DNA of 11,828 nt. It comes from Chitinophagaceae bacterium. GTDB lineage: Bacteria; Bacteroidota; Bacteroidia; Chitinophagales; Chitinophagaceae. The position numbers were made by a program, and so were the translations under genes. The stretch is taken from contig CANHLV010000026.1 of the NCBI GenBank assembly GCA_947461495.1, positions 1-11,828 of the forward strand, read 5' to 3'. The notes beneath the pieces were generated by a model. It was not told the origin of the DNA. It ran no database searches and worked only from the letters and a program-made list of their open reading frames with translations. Shown here one piece after another: positions 1 through 7,512 of this stretch (the stretch's first letter is position 1; each line of letters begins with the position of its first letter).

Positions 1-101
1 ATATGAACTACTTTTTCCCAATTATCCTCTGCTTCCAATGTAAGCGAGTAAATAGGAATATTCCAAAATGTACTATCCCAATCAAGCGCTTTTAATTCCA
101 T
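1..101 (-). CDS. GNAT-like acetyltransferase, N-terminal fragment (cut by window edge)
   Basis: Only the first 33 codons are present; the gene runs off the left edge. The peptide begins MELKALDWDSTFWNIPIYSL. An N-terminal 'L-x-W-D-S-x-F-(F/W)' stretch is common at the start of GNAT-fold acetyltransferases of sugar loci, such as the WecD (dTDP-fucosamine acetyltransferase) type. That would suggest N-acetylation of an amino sugar or related modification. The ATG at 101 lies inside the last codons of the GT2 gene, in another frame, giving a 20-base overlap. The bases just upstream hold a weak AAAGG, so translational coupling to the GT2 gene is likely. The family call rests on about 20 residues, with no acetyl-CoA-binding motif in view. 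The existence of the reading frame is more certain than its function. Confidence 0.5.
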   Translation of the reverse strand, partial: MELKALDWDSTFWNIPIYSLTLEAEDNWEKVVH

Positions 102-996
102 GATGCTTGCCTTTAAAAAATTTAAAAAACATTGAAATATTTATATGAAGCAGACAATCAATAAAAACTAAAGGATATTTCCACATTTTAAAATGCCTAA
201 GCAAATAAAATAATAAAATAGTTTTTTCATTGTTTTGAAATCGCTTTGACTGTTTATTATATTGATTATTTGTGTATGCATTGAGTTGCATTGAAAGCGA
301 AATTTTTTGTTTGGCATTCTTTACAAAATCTCGCATCAACCAGAATGACATACCTTTTTTGTGCTTCCGCCAAACGCTAAGATTCTCTTTGATGTTATAG
401 GCATCCCCATGTAAACACAATAAAACATGCAAAATGGTGTCAAAGCGATAAGGGTATTCATGCACCCATTCAGGTATTTCTTTGGGGATAACACCATTTT
501 TGAAAAAAGTAGAAGATGTTCTGACAAACCATCCATTCTCCATAAAATCAGCAAGTGTGTAAATTTCTTTCTGAAACTCAACATGTTTATTCAATTCAGG
601 AGCATCGTCATATTTCTCATCCACACTGTGAAAGCATAAAACATAATGTTCATTACTTTCTAAAATATCGAATTGCTTTTGTAATTTATAGGGACTTGAA
701 AAATAATCATCCCCATCTATCAATGCTATGTATTTTCCGCTGCAAGCACGTATTGCTCTTATCCAGTTTTTTGTTCCTCCCTGATTGATAGAATTACTTA
801 ATACTTTTATTTTATTTGGATGGTCTTTTAAATAATTATTGGCTATTGTTAACGTATTATCTGTACTGCAATCATCGCAGATTAATATTTCAAAATCAAA
901 TGATGTTTTTTGTGATAAGATACTGACTATTGCCTGAGCTAAAAATTTCTCGTAGTTATAAGTAAATACACAAACACTGACTGTTATTGGATTCAT
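82..996 (-). CDS. Family 2 (GT-A) glycosyltransferase
   Basis: A 304-residue inverting glycosyltransferase of the GT2 type, which would add one sugar from a nucleotide donor to the growing lipid-linked glycan at the cytoplasmic face of the inner membrane. The N-terminus is a classic GT-A start: a hydrophobic strand leads into 'TYNYEKFL' (12-19), followed by the nucleotide-binding DDCSTDNT (41-48) and the metal-binding acidic motif DGDD (94-97). The region at about 255-295 is rich in aromatic and aliphatic residues and could hold the protein at the membrane, but it is not a clear transmembrane segment. The ATG at 996 places these motifs at the usual distance from the N-terminus. It follows the GT4 gene after a 14-base gap and overlaps the next gene by 20 bases, so all three are probably cotranscribed. 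Donor and acceptor cannot be read from sequence. Confidence 0.9.
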   Translation of the reverse strand: MNPITVSVCVFTYNYEKFLAQAIVSILSQKTSFDFEILICDDCSTDNTLTIANNYLKDHPNKIKVLSNSINQGGTKNWIRAIRACSGKYIALIDGDDYFSSPYKLQKQFDILESNEHYVLCFHSVDEKYDDAPELNKHVEFQKEIYTLADFMENGWFVRTSSTFFKNGVIPKEIPEWVHEYPYRFDTILHVLLCLHGDAYNIKENLSVWRKHKKGMSFWLMRDFVKNAKQKISLSMQLNAYTNNQYNKQSKRFQNNEKTILLFYLLRHFKMWKYPLVFIDCLLHINISMFFKFFKGKHHGIKSA

Positions 997-1010
997 GAGT
1001 GTTTTTAAAA

Positions 1011-2159
1011 TTAACGACTGAACTTCCTTATCAATTGGGTTACAGTATTGGGTATGATCGGATGATCCAGACGGGATCCCACTTTTTGTTTTTGAAGTTT
1101 TTTTTCTTTTCTGAATGCTTCAAAACGAGCAAATAATTCGTAATATTTTTTTGAAGTATCAACGAGATTGAATTCATTTTTTATCTTGGTTTGGCAAGCT
1201 TTGCTTAATACATTCAACTTTTCACGATTCTTATCTAAATCTATTATTGCCGCTGCAAAAGCTTTATGATCATCAATAGGCAAGGCAAAACCAACTGATG
1301 AATTTACAATCTCATGTATCCCACCCGGAAGGTCAGTAATTACAGGCACCAAACCTGCACTCATGGTTTCCAGTAAAGAAACGGGAGTACCTTCAAATTT
1401 TGTTGGCAATACAAATACATCATTCTGACTACAAATTTGAATAACTTCTTCATTCGTAGTTGGAGATAAAAAAATCACATCGTCATCTTTATGCCAACTT
1501 TCCTTGAATGTAGATGCTTCGGGACCTGCACCAACACATGTCCATTTTACATAAACATTATTTCTTCTCAATAATTCAGCAATTTTAGGCAAATCATAAA
1601 TACCTTTTGAAGTGGCAAGCCTACCCAAAAACAATAAACGCAATGGCTCATCCATGGAATTAATCATTCTATTAATTTGGGGGATTTCCACACCATGAGA
1701 CAAGAAAAAAATATCAGATTGCCTATCAGGAAATAATTTCAAAAGTGAAGCTTCAATAAAAGCATTATGACAAATAAAAACATCTACAACATGACCATAC
1801 AGCTTTGATAAATTAAGATTGTAATCATCATGAACTAGTTGGTAAGTTGTTTGGTTCACCGGAAAATGATCAAGCATTGCCATTTCTGAACCATAGTTAA
1901 GTACCAATGCCCCCTGCTTTTCAGATAAAGCCAGATGCATTTTTTTCAATACAGCATAAGCATTTTCCTTTTTGCTGAATTTGATATATTCCTGCTTATC
2001 AACAGGATAACTGATATTAGCTTTTGCCGAAGGAGAACTCGTATCTTCTATATGAATAACAGTTTGTTTGAAATCTGAGGGCGCATACCTGATTAAATTA
2101 TAATTAAGTGAGCTCACTCCTCCCAATTTATTGTCAATAAAAAATGTTATCGGAATCAT
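1011..2159 (-). CDS. Family 4 (GT-B) glycosyltransferase
   Basis: A 382-residue retaining glycosyltransferase with a two-Rossmann GT-B layout. The N-terminal acceptor half starts with a strand and a Gly-Gly loop (FFIDNKLGGV, 6-15). The donor half opens with FLGRLATSKGI (177-187), in which R180 and K185 are the usual phosphate-binding residues. It also carries the EX7E signature E256-G-T-P-V-S-L-L-E264, followed by 'AGLVPV' and 'PGGIHEIV' (278-285), as in many GT4 enzymes. The last 30 residues are basic and not part of the catalytic fold. The start at 2159 is preceded by AAGGAG only three bases away, an unusually tight spacing. A 58-base spacer separates it from the SDR gene upstream. Substrates are unknown; the context says capsule or O-antigen assembly. 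Confidence 0.92.
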   Translation of the reverse strand: MIPITFFIDNKLGGVSSLNYNLIRYAPSDFKQTVIHIEDTSSPSAKANISYPVDKQEYIKFSKKENAYAVLKKMHLALSEKQGALVLNYGSEMAMLDHFPVNQTTYQLVHDDYNLNLSKLYGHVVDVFICHNAFIEASLLKLFPDRQSDIFFLSHGVEIPQINRMINSMDEPLRLLFLGRLATSKGIYDLPKIAELLRRNNVYVKWTCVGAGPEASTFKESWHKDDDVIFLSPTTNEEVIQICSQNDVFVLPTKFEGTPVSLLETMSAGLVPVITDLPGGIHEIVNSSVGFALPIDDHKAFAAAIIDLDKNREKLNVLSKACQTKIKNEFNLVDTSKKYYELFARFEAFRKEKKLQKQKVGSRLDHPIIPNTVTQLIRKFSR

Positions 2160-2162
2160 CCG

Positions 2163-2168
2163 CTCCTT
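2163..2168 (-). promoter_or_regulatory. Shine-Dalgarno-like AAGGAG upstream of the GT4 gene
   Basis: On the minus strand AAGGAG lies three bases before the ATG at 2159. It is the clearest Shine-Dalgarno-like hexamer I see before a start here; most other genes have only A/T-rich leaders. The spacing is shorter than the usual five to nine bases. No alternative in-frame start fits better, because the GT-B fold begins immediately at the ATG. It may be functional or chance. Confidence 0.35.
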
Positions 2169-2217
2169 AGATTAAAATGTATTTAACTGCATCAGCAGAA
2201 TATTGAGTAACAAAAAA

Positions 2218-3126
2218 TTATTGCTTCATTAACCATTCAGCTACTTTACTGATGCCCTGTTCAAAATTTACACTTGGGAGAAATCCTAAAGCATTTATTT
2301 TTTTTATGTCTGCTTGCCATTTATCAGGATTTCCTGCTCTTACTTTACCATTAAATTGCACATTAACTGAAGTCTTCATTTTGTATAAAAGTAAATTCAC
2401 CGCATCAGCTATTGTTGTCATGTTTCCGGATGAAACATTAAAAATATCTCCCGACATGCTTGAATTATTAATAATCAAATGAATCGCAGCACACAAATCA
2501 TCTATGTATATAAAATCCCTGGTTTCTTCACCCGTACCCCATAATTCGATTTCAGATTGATTGGATTTGATTTTTTCAAAAACATCCCAAAAAATCTGTT
2601 TTTTCAATCCTGGTCCATAAACTGAAAATGGCCTGATAATGGCTGACCTTATACCATACAACGTGTAATATTCTTTACATAATAACTCCGACAAATATTT
2701 ATGCCAACCGTAAGGAGATATTGGATTTATGATTGAATTTTCGGCTACTGGAAGTGATTGTGGATTGCCATACACAGCCGCACTTGAAATGTGAAGGTAT
2801 TTACATTCTGGCGAAAATACCCTTAGCTTTTCTAGAATTTGAAAGGTAAATTGAGTGTTGGTGTTAAAATCAAATTCCGGGTCTGAAATTGATTGATTTA
2901 GATTCCCGTTTCCAGCAGCATTTATGCAATAATCAAAGCGTTGAACATTAAAAATGTTTTCAAGTGCAGAAGATTGTGTATTTAATTTATAAAAAGCAAT
3001 TGCTGGATTAATTGAATCAGTCACATCACAACCGGATACAGTTAATCCTGAATTAAGAAAATGATCAACAAGATGACTACCTATGAATCCATTCGATCCT
3101 AAAATCAGTATGCTTGTTTTTTTCAT
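2218..3126 (-). CDS. NAD-dependent sugar epimerase/dehydratase (extended SDR)
   Basis: A 302-residue extended short-chain dehydrogenase/reductase acting on a nucleotide sugar in the cytoplasm. Visible motifs: the NAD(P)-binding GSNGFIG (10-16) after the first strand, HISSAAVYG (112-120) with the catalytic Ser, the catalytic Y139-x-x-x-K143, RPFSVYGPG (165-173), RDFIYIDD (203-210) and a C-terminal GNPDKWQADI (265-274). The last motif, with the 'ALGF' that follows, is typical of NDP-sugar 4-epimerases and dehydratases that read the nucleotide with the C-terminal domain. This could be a UDP-glucose/galactose-type 4-epimerase or a dedicated deoxysugar enzyme; the exact reaction is not determinable from sequence alone. 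The start is certain: the preceding gene's TAA abuts this ATG with no spacer (TAAATG), which suggests translational coupling. Confidence 0.9.
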   Translation of the reverse strand: MKKTSILILGSNGFIGSHLVDHFLNSGLTVSGCDVTDSINPAIAFYKLNTQSSALENIFNVQRFDYCINAAGNGNLNQSISDPEFDFNTNTQFTFQILEKLRVFSPECKYLHISSAAVYGNPQSLPVAENSIINPISPYGWHKYLSELLCKEYYTLYGIRSAIIRPFSVYGPGLKKQIFWDVFEKIKSNQSEIELWGTGEETRDFIYIDDLCAAIHLIINNSSMSGDIFNVSSGNMTTIADAVNLLLYKMKTSVNVQFNGKVRAGNPDKWQADIKKINALGFLPSVNFEQGISKVAEWLMKQ

Positions 3127-4110
3127 TTAGTGTATGCCATTAAATTTATTTGCTAAAATCAGTGAATCGACAATTGATTGGGTATCTAATTTTTTCGTTT
3201 TCATGTTGGTAATATCAACTACCTCCAACCCATCAATACTTTTTATTTTTTCAATGCCACGTCTGGGTTCTTTTTTCTCATCCCAAGTTTCTGAAAACAT
3301 CGCCAAATTATAACCCTCAGCCGGTGTTTTTTCTACAACAGGACAATTGGCTCTGTGTTTTTCATGGATAAAATATGCATTATTACCAGCACTGTTACAA
3401 CCTATAAAAAAGTAACCCTTTTCTTTGGCAAGAGTAACAGCCGCGTTCAAAGAAGTTCCATAAAAATTGAACGGCGATTTCTTACCTCTGATGAAATCAT
3501 CTTGATATGGAATGGTTATCGGATCTTCGAAACCAAATAAACTATTATACTCACAAATCACAATTTCAGGACTTATCACATCAATCTCTTTCCATACCCA
3601 AAAGTCATTGCCATCTATATCAACACTCAAAATGCCTATTTCTTTCTGAAATCCAACTCCGGAAATCAGTTGATTGATATTTTGTTTAGTTATAAAACTA
3701 TCAATTGCCCTTATATCATAAAAAGAATATAAACGGCTGTTTTTAATTTGTTTGATATTCTTGGGATCTCCATCAATGATAAGACCCGACCAAGCATTAT
3801 TGATGAGCAAAAATCTAGTATTGGCTTCCTGATAATTCTCCACTCCAAATTCAATAAAAGTCTTATTTTTTATGGGCAGTTTATCTATCAGATATTGTAT
3901 GATGCCATCGTCGCCAAACTGAGAAAACACTTGAAACTCAACTTCAGACAAATTATTAATTTTCGATTTAGCGCTGTTTAATGTTGCCTGAATTTTTCCC
4001 AGATTAATTTTGGGGCTTTTGAGATCAGCATTTAAGTTCTTACTGATTTCATAGATTTCATTGAACATCAAATTTTTCTTACGAAGAAAACTACTGATTT
4101 TGTTTAGCAT
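3127..4110 (-). CDS. FkbM-like, methyltransferase-fold protein
   Basis: A 327-residue protein whose middle third looks like a class I SAM-dependent methyltransferase of the FkbM-like group. FSQFGDDGIIQYLI (62-75) precedes the fold. TFIEFGV (84-90) is a degenerate motif I. GLIIDGD (109-115) ends strand 2 with the acidic residue that would contact the ribose. SVDIDGNDFWVWKEI (162-176) matches the FkbM-type 'D-x-D/E-G' segment. Motif I lacks the full Gly-x-Gly loop (it reads E-F-G-V-E-N), so SAM binding is probable but unproven. The N-terminal 50 residues are Lys/Asn-rich and probably helical; no signal peptide or membrane segment is seen. It sits five bases after wzt and directly against the SDR gene, so it is part of the operon. 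A role in O-methylating the glycan or its non-reducing end is inference from context. Confidence 0.7.
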   Translation of the reverse strand: MLNKISSFLRKKNLMFNEIYEISKNLNADLKSPKINLGKIQATLNSAKSKINNLSEVEFQVFSQFGDDGIIQYLIDKLPIKNKTFIEFGVENYQEANTRFLLINNAWSGLIIDGDPKNIKQIKNSRLYSFYDIRAIDSFITKQNINQLISGVGFQKEIGILSVDIDGNDFWVWKEIDVISPEIVICEYNSLFGFEDPITIPYQDDFIRGKKSPFNFYGTSLNAAVTLAKEKGYFFIGCNSAGNNAYFIHEKHRANCPVVEKTPAEGYNLAMFSETWDEKKEPRRGIEKIKSIDGLEVVDITNMKTKKLDTQSIVDSLILANKFNGIH

Positions 4111-4115
4111 CTCAA

Positions 4116-5366
4116 TTATAATTTAGGATTTACTTTCCAGTTTATTGGAAAATATAAATCGCCCCACCTGGCATCAACCGGGAACGATCCGATAATTCTC
4201 ATGCCTTCAATATTTATCAGTGGGAAATGTAAGACCGTATCATAAAATTCACTTTTATCCGGTCTGAATACGGCCATGGAGAAAAGATAATCTCCGCTTC
4301 TAAGACAAGATAGTGGAACAGGAATTTCTACTTCAACATAATCTTCCACTTGCAAAGGCAATTGCAAATCAGACAACTGAGTACAATAAATAGATTGTTC
4401 TTTTATGTTCTCCAGCACAAAGCTTATATCCATAGGCAGATTCTCTTTGCATTCAATCCCAATGATTACATTAAAAAAATCACCTTGTTTAACAGCAGAA
4501 GCTCTTATCCCTTCTTTTTGCACTTCAAGTTTTACAACTTTTGCTTTTCCATTTCCTGAGCGTTGTTTATAATTTTTTATTTCGGTGGTTTCTTCATAAT
4601 CATGCAAATAACGATTAATGATTTCAGGAGTTGGTCCGGAATTTTTTAATCTCCCATTTTGTAAATACAATGCTTTGTTTGTTAACGTTTCAATGGCACT
4701 CATTTGATGACTGACAAACAATACTGTTCTACCATGATTCCTACTAACTTCTTCCATTTTACCCAAACATTTTTTCTGAAATTGAGCATCTCCAACAGCC
4801 AATACCTCATCAACAATAAGTATTTCTGGTTCTAAATGAGCAGCCACAGCAAAGGCCAATCGGACATACATTCCACTGCTATATCTTTTAACAGGCGTAT
4901 CTAGAAATTTTTCTATTTCAGCGAAACTTACGATTTCATCAAAATGATTTTTGATTTCGAGACGACTCATGCCTAGAATTGCACCATTTAAAAAAATGTT
5001 TTCACGTCCGGTAAGTTCGGGATGAAAACCAGTGCCAACTTCGAGTAAAGAAGCGACTCTACCTTTTATTTTAATCGTGCCTTTGGATGGTGCTGTTATC
5101 CTCGACAGTATTTTTAATAAAGTACTTTTACCAGCACCATTTCTTCCAATAATGCCAATTCTATCTCCTTGATAAATGTCAATATTAATATCACGTAATG
5201 CCCAGAACTCCTCCTTGGTTATTTTTGAAGCTTTCCAACCGGAAAAAGAAAATATTTTTTGGGCTTTTTTAGAAATAACGTCTCTTAATGCAGCATAACT
5301 TTCCCTTTCCTCATGATTGATGAGAAATGATTTTGAAAGATCTTTTACTTCAATTAATTTATTCAA
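4116..5366 (-). CDS. wzt: ABC transporter ATPase for polysaccharide export (Wzt-like)
   Basis: A 416-residue ATPase that would energise export of a lipid-linked polysaccharide through the Wzm-like permease encoded next to it. The nucleotide-binding domain (about 1-255) carries Walker A GRNGAGKST (74-82), the signature YSSGM (162-166), Walker B ILIVDE (182-187) and the switch H220. An insert of about 30 residues before Walker A and the 'VGTGFHPELTGRENIF' stretch (110-125) are typical of the Wzt/TagH/KpsT branch. Residues 270-416 form an extra, probably beta-rich domain ending in 'RWGDLYFPINW'. This resembles the Wzt C-terminal domain which, in E. coli O8/O9a, recognises the modified end of the glycan. 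The frame opens with TTG at 5366, preceded in frame by TAA two codons upstream; an out-of-frame ATG overlaps the wzm stop (see findings). The true N-terminus is therefore uncertain by a few residues. Confidence 0.93.
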   Translation of the reverse strand: MNKLIEVKDLSKSFLINHEERESYAALRDVISKKAQKIFSFSGWKASKITKEEFWALRDINIDIYQGDRIGIIGRNGAGKSTLLKILSRITAPSKGTIKIKGRVASLLEVGTGFHPELTGRENIFLNGAILGMSRLEIKNHFDEIVSFAEIEKFLDTPVKRYSSGMYVRLAFAVAAHLEPEILIVDEVLAVGDAQFQKKCLGKMEEVSRNHGRTVLFVSHQMSAIETLTNKALYLQNGRLKNSGPTPEIINRYLHDYEETTEIKNYKQRSGNGKAKVVKLEVQKEGIRASAVKQGDFFNVIIGIECKENLPMDISFVLENIKEQSIYCTQLSDLQLPLQVEDYVEVEIPVPLSCLRSGDYLFSMAVFRPDKSEFYDTVLHFPLINIEGMRIIGSFPVDARWGDLYFPINWKVNPKL

Positions 5367-5378
5367 AACTTACCATTA
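5364..5378 (-). other. wzm/wzt junction with ambiguous wzt start
   Basis: On the minus strand the junction reads TAATGGTAAGTTTTG. The wzm stop TAA shares one base with an ATG at 5376-5374, the usual layout of coupled genes. That ATG reads only five codons (M-V-S-F-E) before TAA at 5361-5359. The wzt frame instead opens with TTG at 5366-5364. Removing one T from the TTTT run at 5365-5368 would join the ATG to the wzt frame as M-V-S-L-N-K-L. So either TTG is the start, or there is a one-base indel or sequencing error in the homopolymer, or ribosomes slip here. TTG is the simplest reading. Confidence 0.6.
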
Positions 5379-6215
5379 AATATTGTCTGCAAAAGATTTT
5401 TCCATTTTTCTAAAATACCTGATTCCTGCAATCATTGAAATGATGATAACAACAACAGAAAATAAAAATGAATTCAAATGAATTTCATCACCCAAAATAC
5501 ACCATCTGAAACCATCTATCACACCCACCATAGGATTCAATGCGTAGAGCAGTTTCCATTTATCACCAATAACCTCACTACTAAAACCAACGGGTGTAAT
5601 GTATAACCCAAACTGTATGATAAAAGGAATTATGTACCTAAAATCACGATATTTCACATTTACTGCGGTCAGATATAAACCAAATCCAAATGCACAAAAG
5701 AAAACCAGCAAAATAAAAATAGGCAGAAATACGAGATGCCATGAAGGTACGTATTGATAATATATCATCATCCCTAATAAAATAACAAACGAAATTAAAA
5801 AATCAACCAGACTGGTAATTACAGAACTGGCCGGAATGATAAGTCTAGGGAAATATACTTTTGTAATCAGATTGGCATTCCCTATCAAACTGTTGGTAGA
5901 TTCGCTAAGCGCATTACTGAAAAACTGCCAGGGCAACATACCTGCGAAAACCATTAAAGCATAAGGCGCATTACTTGGATTTTCCAACTTGGCTATTTTA
6001 CTAAAAACAATTGTAAAAATTAATGTCGTTAACAATGGCCTTATTATACTCCATAATGTACCCAAAACAGTTTGTTTGTACCTCACTTTTATATCTCTCC
6101 AACTCAGGATATAAAACAATTCACGAAAACGCCATAAATCAAACCAGTAGTGTTTTTCCGAACTACCGGCATTAATGATGATGTCCCAGTTTTCTATCTC
6201 ATTCTTATTGTTCAT
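5376..6215 (-). CDS. wzm: ABC-2 type polysaccharide export permease (Wzm-like)
   Basis: A 279-residue inner-membrane permease of the ABC-2 polysaccharide exporter family, forming the channel for a lipid-linked glycan together with the Wzt-like ATPase. About 55 cytoplasmic N-terminal residues include 'FRELFYILSWRDIKVRYKQT' (30-49), the amphipathic, ATPase-coupling segment typical of the family. Then come about six hydrophobic segments, at roughly 58-73, 86-103, 128-152, 160-184, 193-211 and 248-267. The conserved NPMVGVIDGFRW (227-238) precedes the last one. Length matches the family (about 260-280). Nine bases separate it from the TTG-started wzt frame, and a 49-base spacer separates it from the GT4 gene upstream. 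I saw no signs of truncation. Confidence 0.95.
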   Translation of the reverse strand: MNNKNEIENWDIIINAGSSEKHYWFDLWRFRELFYILSWRDIKVRYKQTVLGTLWSIIRPLLTTLIFTIVFSKIAKLENPSNAPYALMVFAGMLPWQFFSNALSESTNSLIGNANLITKVYFPRLIIPASSVITSLVDFLISFVILLGMMIYYQYVPSWHLVFLPIFILLVFFCAFGFGLYLTAVNVKYRDFRYIIPFIIQFGLYITPVGFSSEVIGDKWKLLYALNPMVGVIDGFRWCILGDEIHLNSFLFSVVVIIISMIAGIRYFRKMEKSFADNI

Positions 6216-6264
6216 CTGTTCAATTTCGTTGTTGTTTTATTAACATTTGCAACGATTTTTGTTC

Positions 6265-7377
6265 TTAATTTAAAATGATTGGTAACAACTTTTTTTTATA
6301 CTGATCATAACTGAAATGCGTCATCAATAAATTATAATCAGGCCTTCTGTTAACATCAGTTTCCAAATGGGAAGTAATAGCATTTTTTATTTCATCTACA
6401 TTTGTTGGATTTACCAATTGGCCAAGTGCTCCATTTAAAAGAGCATCAACCGAACCATCTGTATTTCCGGCAATGACGGGAACTCCATAAAACATAGCTT
6501 CTATAAAAACGATTCCAAAACCTTCATTTAAACTTGGCATGATATATAAATCAGACATTTGAAAATAATCCTTTAGGTCTTCGTCGGGAATAAACCCTGT
6601 TAAAATAACACGACCTTCTAAATTGTGTTTCTTTATTAATTCAAGAACATAATTTCTTTCAATTTCATCTGAGCTCCCTCCTATGATGTACTTGAAATTA
6701 TATGTTTTTTTTTCTATTGCAGCCAAAGCCATAATTACCCTGTCATAGCCCTTATAACGTTCATTGGCATCTAATCTTGCCAGTGTGAATAACACCTTAT
6801 CAGTTTGATCAATATTGTATTTTTTTCGAAGATTAATGATATTGTCATTATTATATTGGGACTCTAAATAAGGATCAATACAATTATTAAGTACAGTTAA
6901 TTTAATATTTTTTGAAATTGGGAAAGCGGCTATTTTATCTTTGGTAAATTGACTTACACAAAGTATTTCATCACAAGCATTCAACATTTTCTTTTTTATA
7001 CCTAATGGCAATGACCAGATTTCAATGCCATGGGCTAACATAACAAGACGTCTGTTCGGAGCAATTTTTTTAATCAGCCAACCAACCGGCAACAAGTTGA
7101 CATGACTAATAACAATCAAATTAGATTGAATACCTTTTAGAAAAGCGTTTAAAACAAAAAGAAATCTGTTATTTCCAAATCCTGAAAAAAGTTGAATTGG
7201 AAAATATTGGTTTCCAACAGCATCTATAGTTTTATCATGAGATGATAGTATTTGCAATGAACATTGAGATTCAGTACAAATTTCTTGCAATGCTTTCCCA
7301 AAAACGCAGCATACTTTTTCAATACCCCCTTTAGCTGAAAATACTCTTAGTGTAAGAAACAGTATTTTGTTATTCAT
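6265..7377 (-). CDS. Family 4 (GT-B) glycosyltransferase
   Basis: A 370-residue retaining glycosyltransferase. The N-terminal half has the Gly-Gly loop after the first strand (KGGIEKV, 16-22) and LAHGIEIW (114-121), a stretch common in bacterial GT4 enzymes. The donor half has TLARLDANERYKGYD (198-212), with R201 and K209 as probable phosphate contacts, and the EX7E signature E285-G-F-G-I-V-F-I-E293, followed by 'YGVPVIAG' and 'DGSVDALL'. No membrane segment or signal peptide is seen, so it should act at the cytoplasmic face of the inner membrane. It sits between the fucose synthase gene and wzm. A 135-base spacer before it contains a small inverted repeat but no clear promoter. The transferred sugar cannot be named; proximity to the GDP-fucose enzyme is suggestive only. 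Confidence 0.92.
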   Translation of the reverse strand: MNNKILFLTLRVFSAKGGIEKVCCVFGKALQEICTESQCSLQILSSHDKTIDAVGNQYFPIQLFSGFGNNRFLFVLNAFLKGIQSNLIVISHVNLLPVGWLIKKIAPNRRLVMLAHGIEIWSLPLGIKKKMLNACDEILCVSQFTKDKIAAFPISKNIKLTVLNNCIDPYLESQYNNDNIINLRKKYNIDQTDKVLFTLARLDANERYKGYDRVIMALAAIEKKTYNFKYIIGGSSDEIERNYVLELIKKHNLEGRVILTGFIPDEDLKDYFQMSDLYIMPSLNEGFGIVFIEAMFYGVPVIAGNTDGSVDALLNGALGQLVNPTNVDEIKNAITSHLETDVNRRPDYNLLMTHFSYDQYKKKLLPIILN

Positions 7378-7455
7378 AATAAATAACTGAAAGACATTTT
7401 AAGGAACATTTCAATCAAATATTTTTAGCAAGATTTTCTTTCGGTGCCTTGCATG

Positions 7456-7475
7456 TAGATTAACAAAATAATCTA
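7456..7475. repeat. Perfect 7-bp inverted repeat in the spacer before the GT4 gene
   Basis: On the plus strand TAGATTA and TAATCTA face each other across a six-base loop. The stem is perfect but has only one G-C pair. On the transcribed strand it is followed by a mixed CATGCAAGG sequence, not a T-tract, so it is not an intrinsic terminator. It lies within the 135-base gap between the fucose synthase stop and the next start. It could be a protein site, a weak RNA hairpin or chance in A/T-rich DNA. Confidence 0.3.
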
Positions 7476-7512
7476 ATCAATTTGATATTTATAAAATTCT
7501 GATTACTGAAAA

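Noticed and set aside
427..788. Overlapping plus-strand open frames antisense to the GT2 gene
   Set aside because: They are short, overlap each other and have no recognisable motifs. The opposite frame carries clear GT2 motifs.
7410..7425. AATATTTG as a -7 element before the GT4 gene
   Set aside because: It is one mismatch from consensus, but no -33-like TTTG lies about 20 bases upstream, so it is not supported.
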